NCBI GenBank assembly: GCA_025357635.1
Contig: JANXOV010000042.1
Coordinates: 1-64,000, forward strand
Source of the DNA: Pseudomonadota bacterium
GTDB taxonomy: Bacteria > Pseudomonadota > Gammaproteobacteria > Steroidobacterales > Steroidobacteraceae
Reading direction: 5' to 3'
Length of the DNA stretch: 64,000 nt
Part shown: positions 26,084 through 35,104 of the stretch, one piece after another
Position numbering within the stretch: the stretch's first letter is position 1
How the letters are laid out: every line of letters begins with the position of its first letter
Position numbers and translations under genes: made by a program
Notes under the pieces: generated by a model
Databases searched by the model: none
The model's input: the letters and a program-made list of their open reading frames with translations, nothing else
What the model was told of the DNA's origin: nothing

Positions 26084-26830
26084 ATGGAAGAAGGCGCGAA
26101 GGCCTTAAGCGAGATACCAGCGATCAATCGCTTCTTGAGCTACTGCCGGATACGGACCGTCCCCTCGAAGACCGTGATCATCCACGCCGGCGACCTTCCG
26201 GACATTCTCTACTACATCATAAGCGGCTCCGTCGAAGTCATGATCGAAGACGAAGACGGCAACGAGATGGTGTTGGCCTATCTCAATAAAGGTCAGTTTT
26301 TCGGCGAAATGGGCCTGTTCTATGAACAGCCCACGCGCAGCGCCTGGGTGCGCACGCGGCAGCAGTGTGAACTGGCCGAAATGACCTATCCGCGCTTCCG
26401 GCAGATTGCCGCCGAAAGCCCCGGCCTCGTGTTCGAATTGGCGACACAGCTGGCCACTCGCCTGGATCGCACCAATCGCAAACTCGGCGATCTGGCTTTT
26501 GTCGATGTAACCGGTCGCGTCGCACACGCCATCATGGATCTGTGCGGCGAACCGGATGCGATGACGCACCCTGAAGGCATGCAGATCAAGGTCAGTCGTC
26601 AGGAACTGTCGAGACTCGTCGGCTGTTCGCGCGAAATGGCCGGACGCGTCCTGAAGGTTCTCGAAGAACAAGGGCTGTTGCGCGCGACCGGCAAGACCAT
26701 CGTGGTCTACAACGCGCGGCCAAAAGTTAAAACACGGCCACTGGTCGTTCCCGTCAGGAGCACCGGCGCCGCCGCGCCGAGCAAGGCACGCATCGTAGAA
26801 GACGATGAAGACGAAGACGATGAGGATTGA
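26084..26830 (+). CDS. CRP/Vfr-family transcription regulator with charged C-terminal tail
   Basis: A 248-aa cyclic-nucleotide regulator. The cAMP cassette shows FFGEMGLFYEQPTRSAW (G74, E75, R85, S86, the residues that contact cAMP in CRP). The helix-turn-helix lies at about 171-192 (SRQELSRLVGCSREMAGRVL). CRP and Vfr end near residue 210; this protein continues with about 38 residues, first basic and Pro-rich, then an acidic run (EDDEDEDDED). The ATG at 26084 has AGGGAGA upstream. Likely a global regulator of the Vfr/Clp class; cAMP versus c-di-GMP response cannot be decided from sequence alone. Confidence 0.9.
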   Translation: MEEGAKALSEIPAINRFLSYCRIRTVPSKTVIIHAGDLPDILYYIISGSVEVMIEDEDGNEMVLAYLNKGQFFGEMGLFYEQPTRSAWVRTRQQCELAEMTYPRFRQIAAESPGLVFELATQLATRLDRTNRKLGDLAFVDVTGRVAHAIMDLCGEPDAMTHPEGMQIKVSRQELSRLVGCSREMAGRVLKVLEEQGLLRATGKTIVVYNARPKVKTRPLVVPVRSTGAAAPSKARIVEDDEDEDDED

Positions 26831-26866
26831 CGCGGGCCGCCTAGGTCCGGGCGGAGCTGGGCCCGC

Positions 26867-27565
26867 CTAGCGGGCCGCCCGCACCGGATGGCGCTCTGCT
26901 GCCCCGCGAGCGATCTGCTCGCGCATCGTGGCGATCGTCTTTGCATAGTCGGCACTGCCGAAGATCGCGGACCCTGAAACGAACGCATCGGCGCCTGCCC
27001 GAGCGATCTGCGCGGCGTTATCGACCTTCACGCCGCCATCGATTTCCAGACGAACGTCACGCCCGCATTCATCGATGCGCGCTCGCGCCTCGGACAGTTT
27101 AGACAGCGCCTCCGGAATGAATTGTTGTCCGCCGAAACCGGGGTTCACCGACATGATGAGCACCAGATCGATTTTATCCAGAACATAGTCCAGCCAGTTC
27201 AACGGCGTCGCCGGATTGAATACCAGTCCCGGTTTGCACCCCGAATCGCGAATCAACTGAATGGTGCGGTCCACATGATGCGTAGCCTCCGGATGAAAGC
27301 TGATATAGCTCGCCCCTGCCTTGGCGAAATCCGGCACCAGGCGATCCACCGGTGTGACCATCAAATGCACGTCGATGGGCGCTGTCACGCCGGCCTTGCG
27401 CAGCGCCTCGCACACCAGCGGTCCGATGGTGAGATTGGGCACATAGTGATTATCCATGACGTCGAAGTGAACCCAGTCGGCGCCGGCGGACAGCACGTTT
27501 TTCACCTCTTCACCGAGGCGGGCGAAATCGGCGGACAGAATTGACGGAGCAATGATTGCGGCCAT
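26867..27565 (-). CDS. rpe: Ribulose-phosphate 3-epimerase
   Basis: A 232-aa TIM-barrel enzyme of the pentose phosphate pathway. It shows [16 protein letters not shown] at the start, [16 protein letters not shown] with the metal/catalytic Asp, [10 protein letters not shown] and EIDGGVK. It is convergent with the CRP-family gene and lies 12 nt after djlA. Confidence 0.97.
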   Translation of the reverse strand: MAAIIAPSILSADFARLGEEVKNVLSAGADWVHFDVMDNHYVPNLTIGPLVCEALRKAGVTAPIDVHLMVTPVDRLVPDFAKAGASYISFHPEATHHVDRTIQLIRDSGCKPGLVFNPATPLNWLDYVLDKIDLVLIMSVNPGFGGQQFIPEALSKLSEARARIDECGRDVRLEIDGGVKVDNAAQIARAGADAFVSGSAIFGSADYAKTIATMREQIARGAAERHPVRAAR

Positions 27566-27577
27566 GGTCGAGCAGTA

Positions 27578-28369
27578 TCACCGCAGGCCGCGTGCGGCGC
27601 AAATGGCCTCGTAGGCTTCCTGGATGCGCTGGGTCTTTTCTTTCGCAACCTCCGCCATGGATTCGGGCAACCCATTGGCCACCAGCTTGTCCGGATGATG
27701 CCGGCTCATCTGCCGCCGGTAGGCCTTCTTGACTTCCGGATCGGTGGCGCTCGCCGGCACGTCGAGTTCCTGATACGCATCGGCCAGCGCGGAGGGTCGC
27801 GCATAGGTTGCGCCGGATTGGGATTGCGAGCGTGAACGCGCCTGGTACTGCGCCCGCAGAGTCGCCTCCATGTGCACGAATTCCAGAGCCGACAAGCCGA
27901 GCTTCTCGGCGGTGCGCGCCAGAATCGTGTGCGCCGCTCCGGAGGCGCCGTTGCCGAGAATGGCGGCGCGCAACTGCAACTCCAAAAACACCCGCATCAA
28001 GTCCTGGCGCGTACCGCAGGCGACGCGCAATTCCTCGACGGCGCGATCGGCATCGAAACCCGGCGACTTACCCTGCCGGAAGAAATCGATGGCGAAGCCG
28101 ACCTGCTCGGGCCCGAGCTTCAGTTCCTGCATCAAATGCCGGGCCGCTTGAATCTCCGACTCCGAGATGCGGCCGTCCGACTTTGCGATGTGGCCCATGA
28201 GCGTGAAGGTGGCGCGGAAAAACACTTCCGGCACCGCAGCTGAGCTCGCGCGCTTGCCCCCGGCGCCTTTGCTCAACATCTGCCCGATCAACGCGCCCAG
28301 CAGCAAACCCACGACATTGTGGGTCAGCAGAAGCCCGAGCACCGCACCGAAAAAGGCGCCCTGCCATGT
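27578..28369 (-). CDS. djlA: DjlA-type membrane-anchored co-chaperone
   Basis: A 263-aa protein with an N-terminal membrane anchor (about residues 5-30, glycine-rich), a central TerB-like domain (about 55-170) and a C-terminal J domain carrying the HPD motif in RHHPDKLVANG. It should stimulate DnaK at the inner membrane. The ATG at 28369 (MTWQGAFFG) matches the family start. It is divergent from purC across 85 bp. Confidence 0.93.
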   Translation of the reverse strand, partial: TWQGAFFGAVLGLLLTHNVVGLLLGALIGQMLSKGAGGKRASSAAVPEVFFRATFTLMGHIAKSDGRISESEIQAARHLMQELKLGPEQVGFAIDFFRQGKSPGFDADRAVEELRVACGTRQDLMRVFLELQLRAAILGNGASGAAHTILARTAEKLGLSALEFVHMEATLRAQYQARSRSQSQSGATYARPSALADAYQELDVPASATDPEVKKAYRRQMSRHHPDKLVANGLPESMAEVAKEKTQRIQEAYEAICAARGLR

Positions 28370-28454
28370 CATTCGCGTTGACCTGGGTAGCCGGTACGCC
28401 CACAATTGTTCGCTTTCATCGCGGCAATGTTAGCAAGTTAACGGTAATCAACGC

Positions 28455-29354
28455 ATGTCACAGGTTCGCACTGTCGCGCCGCTGTTCGAGTCGAACCTGC
28501 GCTCCTTGAAGAAAATCCATCAGGGCAAGGTCCGCGACATCTACGACGTCGACGAACATCACCTGCTCATCGTCACCACCGACCGGCTCTCCGCCTTCGA
28601 TGTGATCATGCGCGAGCCCATTCCATTCAAGGGCGCGGTGCTGACCGAGATATCCCTGTTCTGGTTCGAGAAAACCCGTCACATTGTTCCCAATCACCTG
28701 TCCTCGCTGCGCCTCGAAGACATCATCACGGACCCCGGCGAACTGACGCAGCTGCAGGGGCGCGCGATGGTGGTGAAAAAATTGCGCGCGCTGCCGGTGG
28801 AAGCCGTGGTGCGAGGCTATCTCATCGGATCCGGCTGGAAGGACTATCAGCACAGCGGGGCGATTTGCGGCGTCCGGTTGCCGCAGGGACTGCGCCTCGC
28901 CGACCGCCTGCCCGAGCCCCTGTTCACGCCCGCCTCCAAGGCGCCCGCCGGCCATCACGATGAAAACATCGATTTCGCCGCAGTCGAAGCCGCCATCGGC
29001 ACGATCCACGCGGCACGCATGCGCGATGTGTCGCTCGAGCTGTACGATTTCGCCGCCCGCTACGCGCTTGCGCACGGCATCATCATCGCGGATACGAAAT
29101 TCGAATTCGGTCTCGACACGGCAGGCACGCTCACGCTCATCGACGAGGCGCTGACACCGGACTCTTCGCGCTTCTGGCCCATGGAATCCTACCGGCCCGG
29201 GATGAGCCCGCCGAGTTTCGACAAGCAGTTCGTGCGCGACTATCTGGAATCCTTGCATTGGAACAAACAACCGCCGCCGCCACCGCTGCCGGCCGACATC
29301 GTCGCGCGCACCAGCGAGAACTACCGCAAAGGCCTGGCGCTACTGACCGCGTAA
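28455..29354 (+). CDS. purC: Phosphoribosylaminoimidazole-succinocarboxamide synthase
   Basis: A 299-aa SAICAR synthetase, the step of purine synthesis adding aspartate to CAIR. Motifs are GKVRDIYDVDE, TDRLSAFDVIM, the VEAVVRGYLIGSGWKDY loop and DEALTPDSSRFWP. It is the long yeast/Xanthomonas-type form (about 300 aa), not the 237-aa E. coli form. Its 3' end overlaps the convergent BtuF-like gene by 15 nt. Confidence 0.97.
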   Translation: MSQVRTVAPLFESNLRSLKKIHQGKVRDIYDVDEHHLLIVTTDRLSAFDVIMREPIPFKGAVLTEISLFWFEKTRHIVPNHLSSLRLEDIITDPGELTQLQGRAMVVKKLRALPVEAVVRGYLIGSGWKDYQHSGAICGVRLPQGLRLADRLPEPLFTPASKAPAGHHDENIDFAAVEAAIGTIHAARMRDVSLELYDFAARYALAHGIIIADTKFEFGLDTAGTLTLIDEALTPDSSRFWPMESYRPGMSPPSFDKQFVRDYLESLHWNKQPPPPPLPADIVARTSENYRKGLALLTA

Positions 29355-30137
29355 AGACCATGCGGCGATGTGAGCGTGCAGGGCCTGCACGCCGTCGGTG
29401 AGCGCAGCCGGTCCCGGTTGCAGAATGATCGGCGACTTGATTTCATGCAGCTCCCCGCCGCGAACGGCCGGCACATTCTGCCAGCCGGCGCGGGTGGCGA
29501 CGGAGGCGGGCTGAAACTTCTTGCCGCACCAGGAGCCGAAAATGATGTCCGGCGCCCGCCGCGGCACTTCCATCGCATCGGCAATGATGCGGTTTTTTCC
29601 CAGCGATTCGCGCGCAAGCTCCGGAAAGCAATCCGTCCCGCCGGCGATTTCCACCAGTTCCGACACCCAGCGGATGGCGGAGATCTGCGGTTCGTCCCAT
29701 TCCTCGAAATACACCCGCGGCCGGCGCGGCAGCGCCGCTCCGGCCGCCGCAATGGCATTCAACCCGCGCTGCAACTCATCAGCCAGCACGGCGGCCTTGG
29801 ATTCACAGCCGATCAAACCGCCGAGCGTGCGGATCATGCGCAATATCTGTGCGACGCTGCGGTGGTTGAAGACGTACACATCAAGCCCAGCGCGCACCAG
29901 CGCCGCGGCAATGTCGGCCTGCAGATCGGAGAACCCCAGCACCAGGTCCGGCTGCAGAGCCAGGATTTTGTCGATCTTCGCGCTCGTGAAGGCGCAAATG
30001 CGCGGCTTTTCCTTGCGCGCGCGTGCCGGGCGCACTGTAAACCCGGAGATTCCCACGATGCGCCAATCCTCCCCCAGAAGGTACAAGGTTTCGGTGGTTT
30101 CTTCAGTCAGGCAAACGATTCGGCTGGCGTATTTCAC
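29340..30137 (-). CDS. BtuF-like helical-backbone metal/corrinoid-binding protein, no signal peptide
   Basis: A 265-aa type III periplasmic-binding fold: N-lobe with RIVCLTEETTETLYLLGE and DLVLGFSDLQ, a linking helix (about 110-140) and a C-lobe with FEEWDEP and the late PDIIFGSWCG. Such proteins feed cobalamin or iron-siderophores to ABC importers, but this one starts directly at the first beta strand without a signal peptide, and no ABC transporter gene is nearby. A cytoplasmic or sensing role, or export by an unrecognised route, is possible. Confidence 0.78.
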   Translation of the reverse strand: MKYASRIVCLTEETTETLYLLGEDWRIVGISGFTVRPARARKEKPRICAFTSAKIDKILALQPDLVLGFSDLQADIAAALVRAGLDVYVFNHRSVAQILRMIRTLGGLIGCESKAAVLADELQRGLNAIAAAGAALPRRPRVYFEEWDEPQISAIRWVSELVEIAGGTDCFPELARESLGKNRIIADAMEVPRRAPDIIFGSWCGKKFQPASVATRAGWQNVPAVRGGELHEIKSPIILQPGPAALTDGVQALHAHIAAWSLRGQ

Positions 30138-30182
30138 GCGCTGATCTTGCCATAGGCCGGTGCGCGTGTAAGCTTGCCGCGA

Positions 30183-31487
30183 ATGTCATCATGGCTGCAT
30201 CGAATCGAGCGTGCCCTGTTCATCGACTCGCGCTCGATGCACGGACCGGCAGGGGTGGCCGTGCGGCTACTGCGCTTTCCGGCCGCGTTGCTGCGCGACT
30301 GGTTCAGCGGCGAGCTCAACCTGCGCGCCATGAGCCTGGTCTACACCACCCTGCTCTCGCTCGTTCCGCTGATGGCGTTCAGCTTCTCCATCCTCAAAGG
30401 CATGGGCGCGCACGGCGATCTGGAATTGATCGTGTTCGAGTTCTTCCGCCCCATGGGCGCAGCGGCGGCGCAACTGACCACCCGGGTCATGGGGTTCGTC
30501 GAAAACGTTCGCGGCGGCGTGCTCGGCTCGATTGGACTGGCGTTCCTGCTCTACACCGTCATCACCACCATTCAAAAGGTCGAGGAAAGCTTCAATTTCG
30601 TGTGGCGCGTGGAGCGGCCGCGCAGCTGGGCCCGTCGCTTGAGCGAATATATCAGCGTGATGATCATCGGCCCCATTTTCATGGTGACCGCGCTCGGTCT
30701 GCTGGCCTCGGCGGAAAACTCCACGCTGGCGCAATGGCTGCAAAGCCGCGCCGGCATCGGCCCGGCCATCGATGTCCTGTCCCGGATGGGCCCCTACCTG
30801 CTGGTGGCCGTCGTCTTCACCTTCCTGTATTCCTTCATACCCAACACGCGCGTCAAATTTCTGCCTGCCCTGACCGGCGGTGTGACGGCAGGCGTGCTGT
30901 GGGCGCTGGTGGGCAAGATTTTTGCTGCGTTCATCGCCTATTCGACACAGATGGTCGCCATCTACACCGGATTTGCGATAGTGCTCACGGCGCTGATATG
31001 GATCTATTTGAACTGGCTGATCCTGCTGATCGGCGTGCAGCTGTCCTTCTACGTGCAGTACCCGCAGTACCTGCCGCACGGTCACGAGCCGGTGGAATTG
31101 ACCGGCAGCATGTTCGAGCACATGGGGCTGTCAGTGATGCAATTGATCGGCCGCGACTACGCCGACGGCAAAAGATACTGGACCGGAAATCGTCTGGCGC
31201 AGGCTCTGGAAGTGCCTAGCGCGGCGCTGGCGCCGGTGCTGACAGCCTTGGAGCGCGCACAACTCGTGGTCGCCACCGAGAACGAGCATTGGCTGCCGGC
31301 ACGCTCGATGGACAGCATCCAGCTGGCCGACATCCTGTCGGCGGTGCGCTCCACGCGCACCGGGCGCATCGCCGTATCAGCGACCGCGACACCGGCGGCG
31401 GATGCGCTGATGCAGGAACTGGAGGATGCCATGCGCGACCGTCTGCGCTCGCGCACGCTCAAGGATCTGATCGACTCTTCGCAGTAA
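30183..31487 (+). CDS. YihY/BrkB-family membrane protein with C-terminal regulatory domain
   Basis: A 434-aa UPF0761/YihY protein. The membrane core (about residues 35-295) has six predicted helices, with SLVYTTLLSLVPLMAF and ALIWIYLNWLILLIGVQL typical of the family. A C-terminal soluble region (about 310-434) contains a winged-helix-like GNRLAQALEVPSAALAPVL. Family function is unresolved; the old ribonuclease BN label is wrong. The ATG at 30183 is preferred over a TTG 9 nt upstream. Confidence 0.9.
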   Translation: MSSWLHRIERALFIDSRSMHGPAGVAVRLLRFPAALLRDWFSGELNLRAMSLVYTTLLSLVPLMAFSFSILKGMGAHGDLELIVFEFFRPMGAAAAQLTTRVMGFVENVRGGVLGSIGLAFLLYTVITTIQKVEESFNFVWRVERPRSWARRLSEYISVMIIGPIFMVTALGLLASAENSTLAQWLQSRAGIGPAIDVLSRMGPYLLVAVVFTFLYSFIPNTRVKFLPALTGGVTAGVLWALVGKIFAAFIAYSTQMVAIYTGFAIVLTALIWIYLNWLILLIGVQLSFYVQYPQYLPHGHEPVELTGSMFEHMGLSVMQLIGRDYADGKRYWTGNRLAQALEVPSAALAPVLTALERAQLVVATENEHWLPARSMDSIQLADILSAVRSTRTGRIAVSATATPAADALMQELEDAMRDRLRSRTLKDLIDSSQ

Positions 31488-31506
31488 ACCCGCGCGAAGG
31501 CGCACC

Positions 31507-32859
31507 TCATTCGCCGGCGATGGTCATCTCCTCAAGCAGAATCGAGCCGCAGCGAATGCCGCCGCGCAAATCCACATCGTCCCCGACGCTTACGATATTG
31601 CGCAGCATTGGCTTCAGATTGCCGGCGATGGTCACCTCGGCGACCGGAAATTGCAGCTCGCCGTTCTCGACCCAAAAACCGGCGGCGCCGCGCGAGTAGT
31701 CGCCGGTGATCGGATTCACCCCCTGTCCCATCAGCTCACCCACCAGCATTCCCGTGCCCAGCCGTTTCAATTGCGCTTCCAGCCCGCCGCCATCGGTGCT
31801 GGCGAGGATGAGGTTGTGGGCACCGCCGGCATTGCCCGTAGTGGTAAGGCCAAGCTTGCGCGCCGAGTAGCTGGACAAGATGTATTGCTGCAACACCCCG
31901 TCGGCCACGAGTTCACGGTCGGCGGTCGCGACGCCTTCATCGTCGAAGGGCGCGCTCGCCAACGCCTTTTTGATATGCGGGCGCTCGCTGATGCGAATGT
32001 TCTGCGGGAACACCTGTTGACCGGCGGCATGCAGCAGGAAGGAGGACTCGCGATACTGGCTGCTGCCGCGGATGGCGGCGACGAAATGCGCGATCAGTCC
32101 GCGCGCGATTTCCGCAACGAACAGGACGGGCGCACGCCGGGTCGAGAGTTTCCTCGGCGCCAGTCGCGCGATCGTGCGCCGGGCCGCCGTCTCGCCGATG
32201 GATCGCGCACTTTGCAGATCGCGCCAGTCGCGCGTGCTGCTATACCAATAGTCGCGCTGCATGTCATCGCCGCTGCCGGCGAGCACAACGCAGCTCAATG
32301 AATGCGACGTGGTCGGATAGCCGCCGACGAACCCGTGTGTGTTGCCGTAGACATGCAGGCCGCGATGCGTGGACAGCGATGCGCCTTCAGAATTGTTGAT
32401 GCGCTTGTCGAACCCCAGGGCGGCCGCTTCGCATTCGCGGGCGAGCTCGATGGCATCCTGCGCCTGAATGTCCCAGGGATGAGACAGCTCCAGATCCAGC
32501 TGCCGCGTCTGCATGAGATGCGCATCCGCAAGCCCGGCACACGCGTCTTCGGCCGTGAAACGGGCGATGCTGCAGGCCTTGGCCACGGTGGCACTCACCG
32601 CCGGCAGGGAGAAGTCCGCCGTGCTGGCCGAGGCTTTGCGCTGTCCGAAGTACACGGTCACGCCTAGGCTGCGGTCGCGTTGATGCTCCAGGGTCTCGAT
32701 CTGCCCGAGCCGGACGCCAACGGAAAGGCCTGAATTCTGGCTTACGGCGGCCTCCGCCTGGCTTGCCCCGCGGGTACGCGCCTCCCCCAGAGCCTGTTCG
32801 ATGATGTTTTCCAGGTCTGATTCGCTCAGACGCGAAGGGGTTTGCGGCACGACGGCCAT
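31507..32859 (-). CDS. pmbA: Metalloprotease PmbA/TldE
   Basis: A 450-aa subunit of the TldD-TldE heterodimeric protease that matures ribosomal peptides such as microcin B17 and acts in toxin-antitoxin turnover. Recognised by the N-terminal GVRLGQIETLEHQRDRSLGV, RINNSEGAS and the C-terminal MGQGVNPITGDYSRGAAGFW. TldE lacks the HExxxH site present in TldD (37168-38610). The ATG at 32859 is the family start; it is divergent from darP across 51 bp, the usual gammaproteobacterial arrangement. Confidence 0.95.
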   Translation of the reverse strand: MAVVPQTPSRLSESDLENIIEQALGEARTRGASQAEAAVSQNSGLSVGVRLGQIETLEHQRDRSLGVTVYFGQRKASASTADFSLPAVSATVAKACSIARFTAEDACAGLADAHLMQTRQLDLELSHPWDIQAQDAIELARECEAAALGFDKRINNSEGASLSTHRGLHVYGNTHGFVGGYPTTSHSLSCVVLAGSGDDMQRDYWYSSTRDWRDLQSARSIGETAARRTIARLAPRKLSTRRAPVLFVAEIARGLIAHFVAAIRGSSQYRESSFLLHAAGQQVFPQNIRISERPHIKKALASAPFDDEGVATADRELVADGVLQQYILSSYSARKLGLTTTGNAGGAHNLILASTDGGGLEAQLKRLGTGMLVGELMGQGVNPITGDYSRGAAGFWVENGELQFPVAEVTIAGNLKPMLRNIVSVGDDVDLRGGIRCGSILLEEMTIAGE

Positions 32860-32910
32860 CGATTTCTCCAAAATCCCGATTCTACCGACCCCAGTGTTAG
32901 GATGGGGACA

Positions 32911-33411
32911 ATGACGAGCGAAGAATCCCCCGAACAACAGCTGATCAGCAAAAGCGCGCGCAAACGTGAGGCCACCTCGCTGCAGGAGCTGGGCGTGCAG
33001 CTGGCGGGGCTCCCCGATGCCGAAATGGGGCAGCTGGACCTGCCGGAGAACCTGGTCACGGCGCTGAAGGCGCTGCGGCGGCTGTCCTCGCGTGGAGCGC
33101 AGGTGCGTCAGCGGCAATACATCGGCAAGCTCATGCGCACGATCGACGCCGAGCCGGTGCTCGCCAAGCTGTCCGAGCGCAAGCGCAAACACGATATGGA
33201 GATAAGGCACTTCCAGCGCATCGAGCAATGGCGCGACCGGCTGCTTGCCGAACCCGCCGGCACGCTGCAGGAGTTGCTGCGCGAGCACCCGCGCGCCGAT
33301 AGCGCCCATTTGACCAAGCTTCTGGCCAAGATCGACCGTGAGCGCACCGAACAGCGGTCTCCGGCCGGCACGCGCGAACTGTTCGCCTACCTACGACAGC
33401 TTATGGCCTGA
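32911..33411 (+). CDS. darP: Ribosome-associated protein DarP (YjgA, DUF615)
   Basis: A 166-aa highly charged protein that assists late 50S assembly. The family segments KSARKREATSLQELGVQL, LPENLVTALKALRRL and RRQRQYIGKLMR-like RQRQYIGKLMRTI are present. The ATG at 32911 is preceded by GGATGGGGAC. It is divergent from pmbA. Confidence 0.93.
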   Translation: MTSEESPEQQLISKSARKREATSLQELGVQLAGLPDAEMGQLDLPENLVTALKALRRLSSRGAQVRQRQYIGKLMRTIDAEPVLAKLSERKRKHDMEIRHFQRIEQWRDRLLAEPAGTLQELLREHPRADSAHLTKLLAKIDRERTEQRSPAGTRELFAYLRQLMA

Positions 33412-33435
33412 CCGGCCATTTGATACGATGCGTCG

Positions 33436-33927
33436 ATGAAACCGCTTGTTGGCATCATCATGGGCTCCTCATCGGACTGGGACACGATGCAGGCGGCGGA
33501 TGGCATGCTGACTCAGCTGGGGGTGGCCCATGAGGTCAAGGTCGTTTCTGCCCACCGCACACCGGATCTGCTGTTCGAGTACGCAGCCGGCGCGCGTGCG
33601 CGAGGCCTGAAGGTGATCATCGCCGGCGCCGGCGGCGCCGCGCATCTGCCTGGCATGACCGCCGCCAAGACCTCGCTCCCGGTGCTCGGCGTCCCCGTGC
33701 AATCCAAGGCGCTCAACGGGATGGATTCTCTGCTATCCATCACGCAGATGCCCGCCGGTGTTCCGGTTGCGACATTTGCCATCGGCGTGGCCGGCGCCAA
33801 GAATGCGGCGCTGTTCGCCGCCGCGATTCTGGCGCTCGAGCATGCCGAGGTGCGCGCGAAACTCGACGAATTCCGGCATTCGCAAACGCAGGCCGTCCTC
33901 GCAAAACCAGATCCGCGTCAGTCTTGA
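33436..33927 (+). CDS. purE: N5-carboxyaminoimidazole ribonucleotide mutase
   Basis: A 163-aa class I PurE that moves the carboxyl group of N5-CAIR to give CAIR. Signatures are [20 protein letters not shown] with the active-site His, and [14 protein letters not shown]. Its TGA stop overlaps the purK TTG start. Confidence 0.97.
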   Translation: MKPLVGIIMGSSSDWDTMQAADGMLTQLGVAHEVKVVSAHRTPDLLFEYAAGARARGLKVIIAGAGGAAHLPGMTAAKTSLPVLGVPVQSKALNGMDSLLSITQMPAGVPVATFAIGVAGAKNAALFAAAILALEHAEVRAKLDEFRHSQTQAVLAKPDPRQS

Positions 33928-35030
33928 GCGCAAGAGTCTTGTCACGCGTCGGCATCGTCGGGGCGGGCCAGCTGGGCCGCATGATGGCGCTTGCGGGCTA
34001 CCCGCTGAACATCCGTTGCCACTTCCTGGATCGTAGCGCGGATGCGCCGGCTGCGCAGGTTGCACCGATCCTGCTCGGCGGACTGGAAGACCCGGCCAAG
34101 CTGCGCCAGCTCGCCCACGGCAGCGATGTACTCACCTTCGACTGGGAAAACGTTCCTGCCGCCGCATTGAAGAAGTTACGCGGCCAGGTGACCATCCGCC
34201 CCTCGGTGCGCTCACTGTCGGTTTCGCAGGACCGGCTGCTGGAGAAGCGGCTGTTCTCGCAATTGCGCATCCCTGTGGCGCCGCATGCGGCCATCAACAG
34301 CCTGGCGGACCTGGTGCGAGCGGGCCGGGAGCTGGGCCCGCATGGGGTGCTCAAGACCCGGCGGCTGGGCTACGATGGCAAGGGCCAGGCCGTCATCCGC
34401 ACCGTGCGTGAGCAGAGCCCGGCGTGGGAAACACTGCGCGGCACGCCGCTGATCTACGAGCGCTTCATGCCGTTTTCCCACGAGGTGTCGCTGGTGGCGG
34501 TTCGCGCGCCGCGCGGTGAGATCCGGTTCTATCCACTGACGCGCAACACGCACCAAGGCGGCATTCTGCGCCTCAGCATCGCTCCTCACATCGACCCAGG
34601 ATTGGAAGGGCGCGCGCGGACGTACATGCGCCGCGTGCTCAAGGCGCTGGGTTATGTCGGGGTGATGGCCATCGAATTCTTCGTCGTCGACGGAAAGCTC
34701 ATCGCCAACGAAATGGCGCCGCGTGTGCACAATTCCGGCCATTGGACCATCGAGGGCTGCCCGTCCAGCCAGTTCGAAAATCATCTGCGCGCGATCTGCG
34801 CACTGCCGCTGGGCGCAACCCACGCGCTGGGCCATGCCGCGATGATCAATTTCATCGGCAAGATGCCCGACCCGAAACGGCTGCTGCAGATCGAAGGATT
34901 GGCCTTTCACGACTACGGCAAGCAACCCCGCCCCGCCCGCAAACTCGGGCATTGCACGATTCTCTCCGCCACGGCGGCGCTGCGCGACCGCGCCCTCAAA
35001 CGGGCACTGAAACAGATTCAATGGGCATGA
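33924..35030 (+). CDS. purK: N5-carboxyaminoimidazole ribonucleotide synthase
   Basis: A 368-aa ATP-grasp enzyme carboxylating AIR. It shows [16 protein letters not shown], the [11 protein letters not shown] segment, YDGKGQAV and [16 protein letters not shown]. The start is a TTG at 33924 in a TTGA overlap with purE; the only alternative before the glycine-rich loop is another TTG at 33939. Confidence 0.96.
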   Translation: MSARVLSRVGIVGAGQLGRMMALAGYPLNIRCHFLDRSADAPAAQVAPILLGGLEDPAKLRQLAHGSDVLTFDWENVPAAALKKLRGQVTIRPSVRSLSVSQDRLLEKRLFSQLRIPVAPHAAINSLADLVRAGRELGPHGVLKTRRLGYDGKGQAVIRTVREQSPAWETLRGTPLIYERFMPFSHEVSLVAVRAPRGEIRFYPLTRNTHQGGILRLSIAPHIDPGLEGRARTYMRRVLKALGYVGVMAIEFFVVDGKLIANEMAPRVHNSGHWTIEGCPSSQFENHLRAICALPLGATHALGHAAMINFIGKMPDPKRLLQIEGLAFHDYGKQPRPARKLGHCTILSATAALRDRALKRALKQIQWA

Positions 35031-35104
35031 AATGCCGACGTAAATTCACCCTGGTGCGCGAATCTTTGTAAAATGACAGGGCTTCCAAAGCCTGGGACGA
35101 ACGC

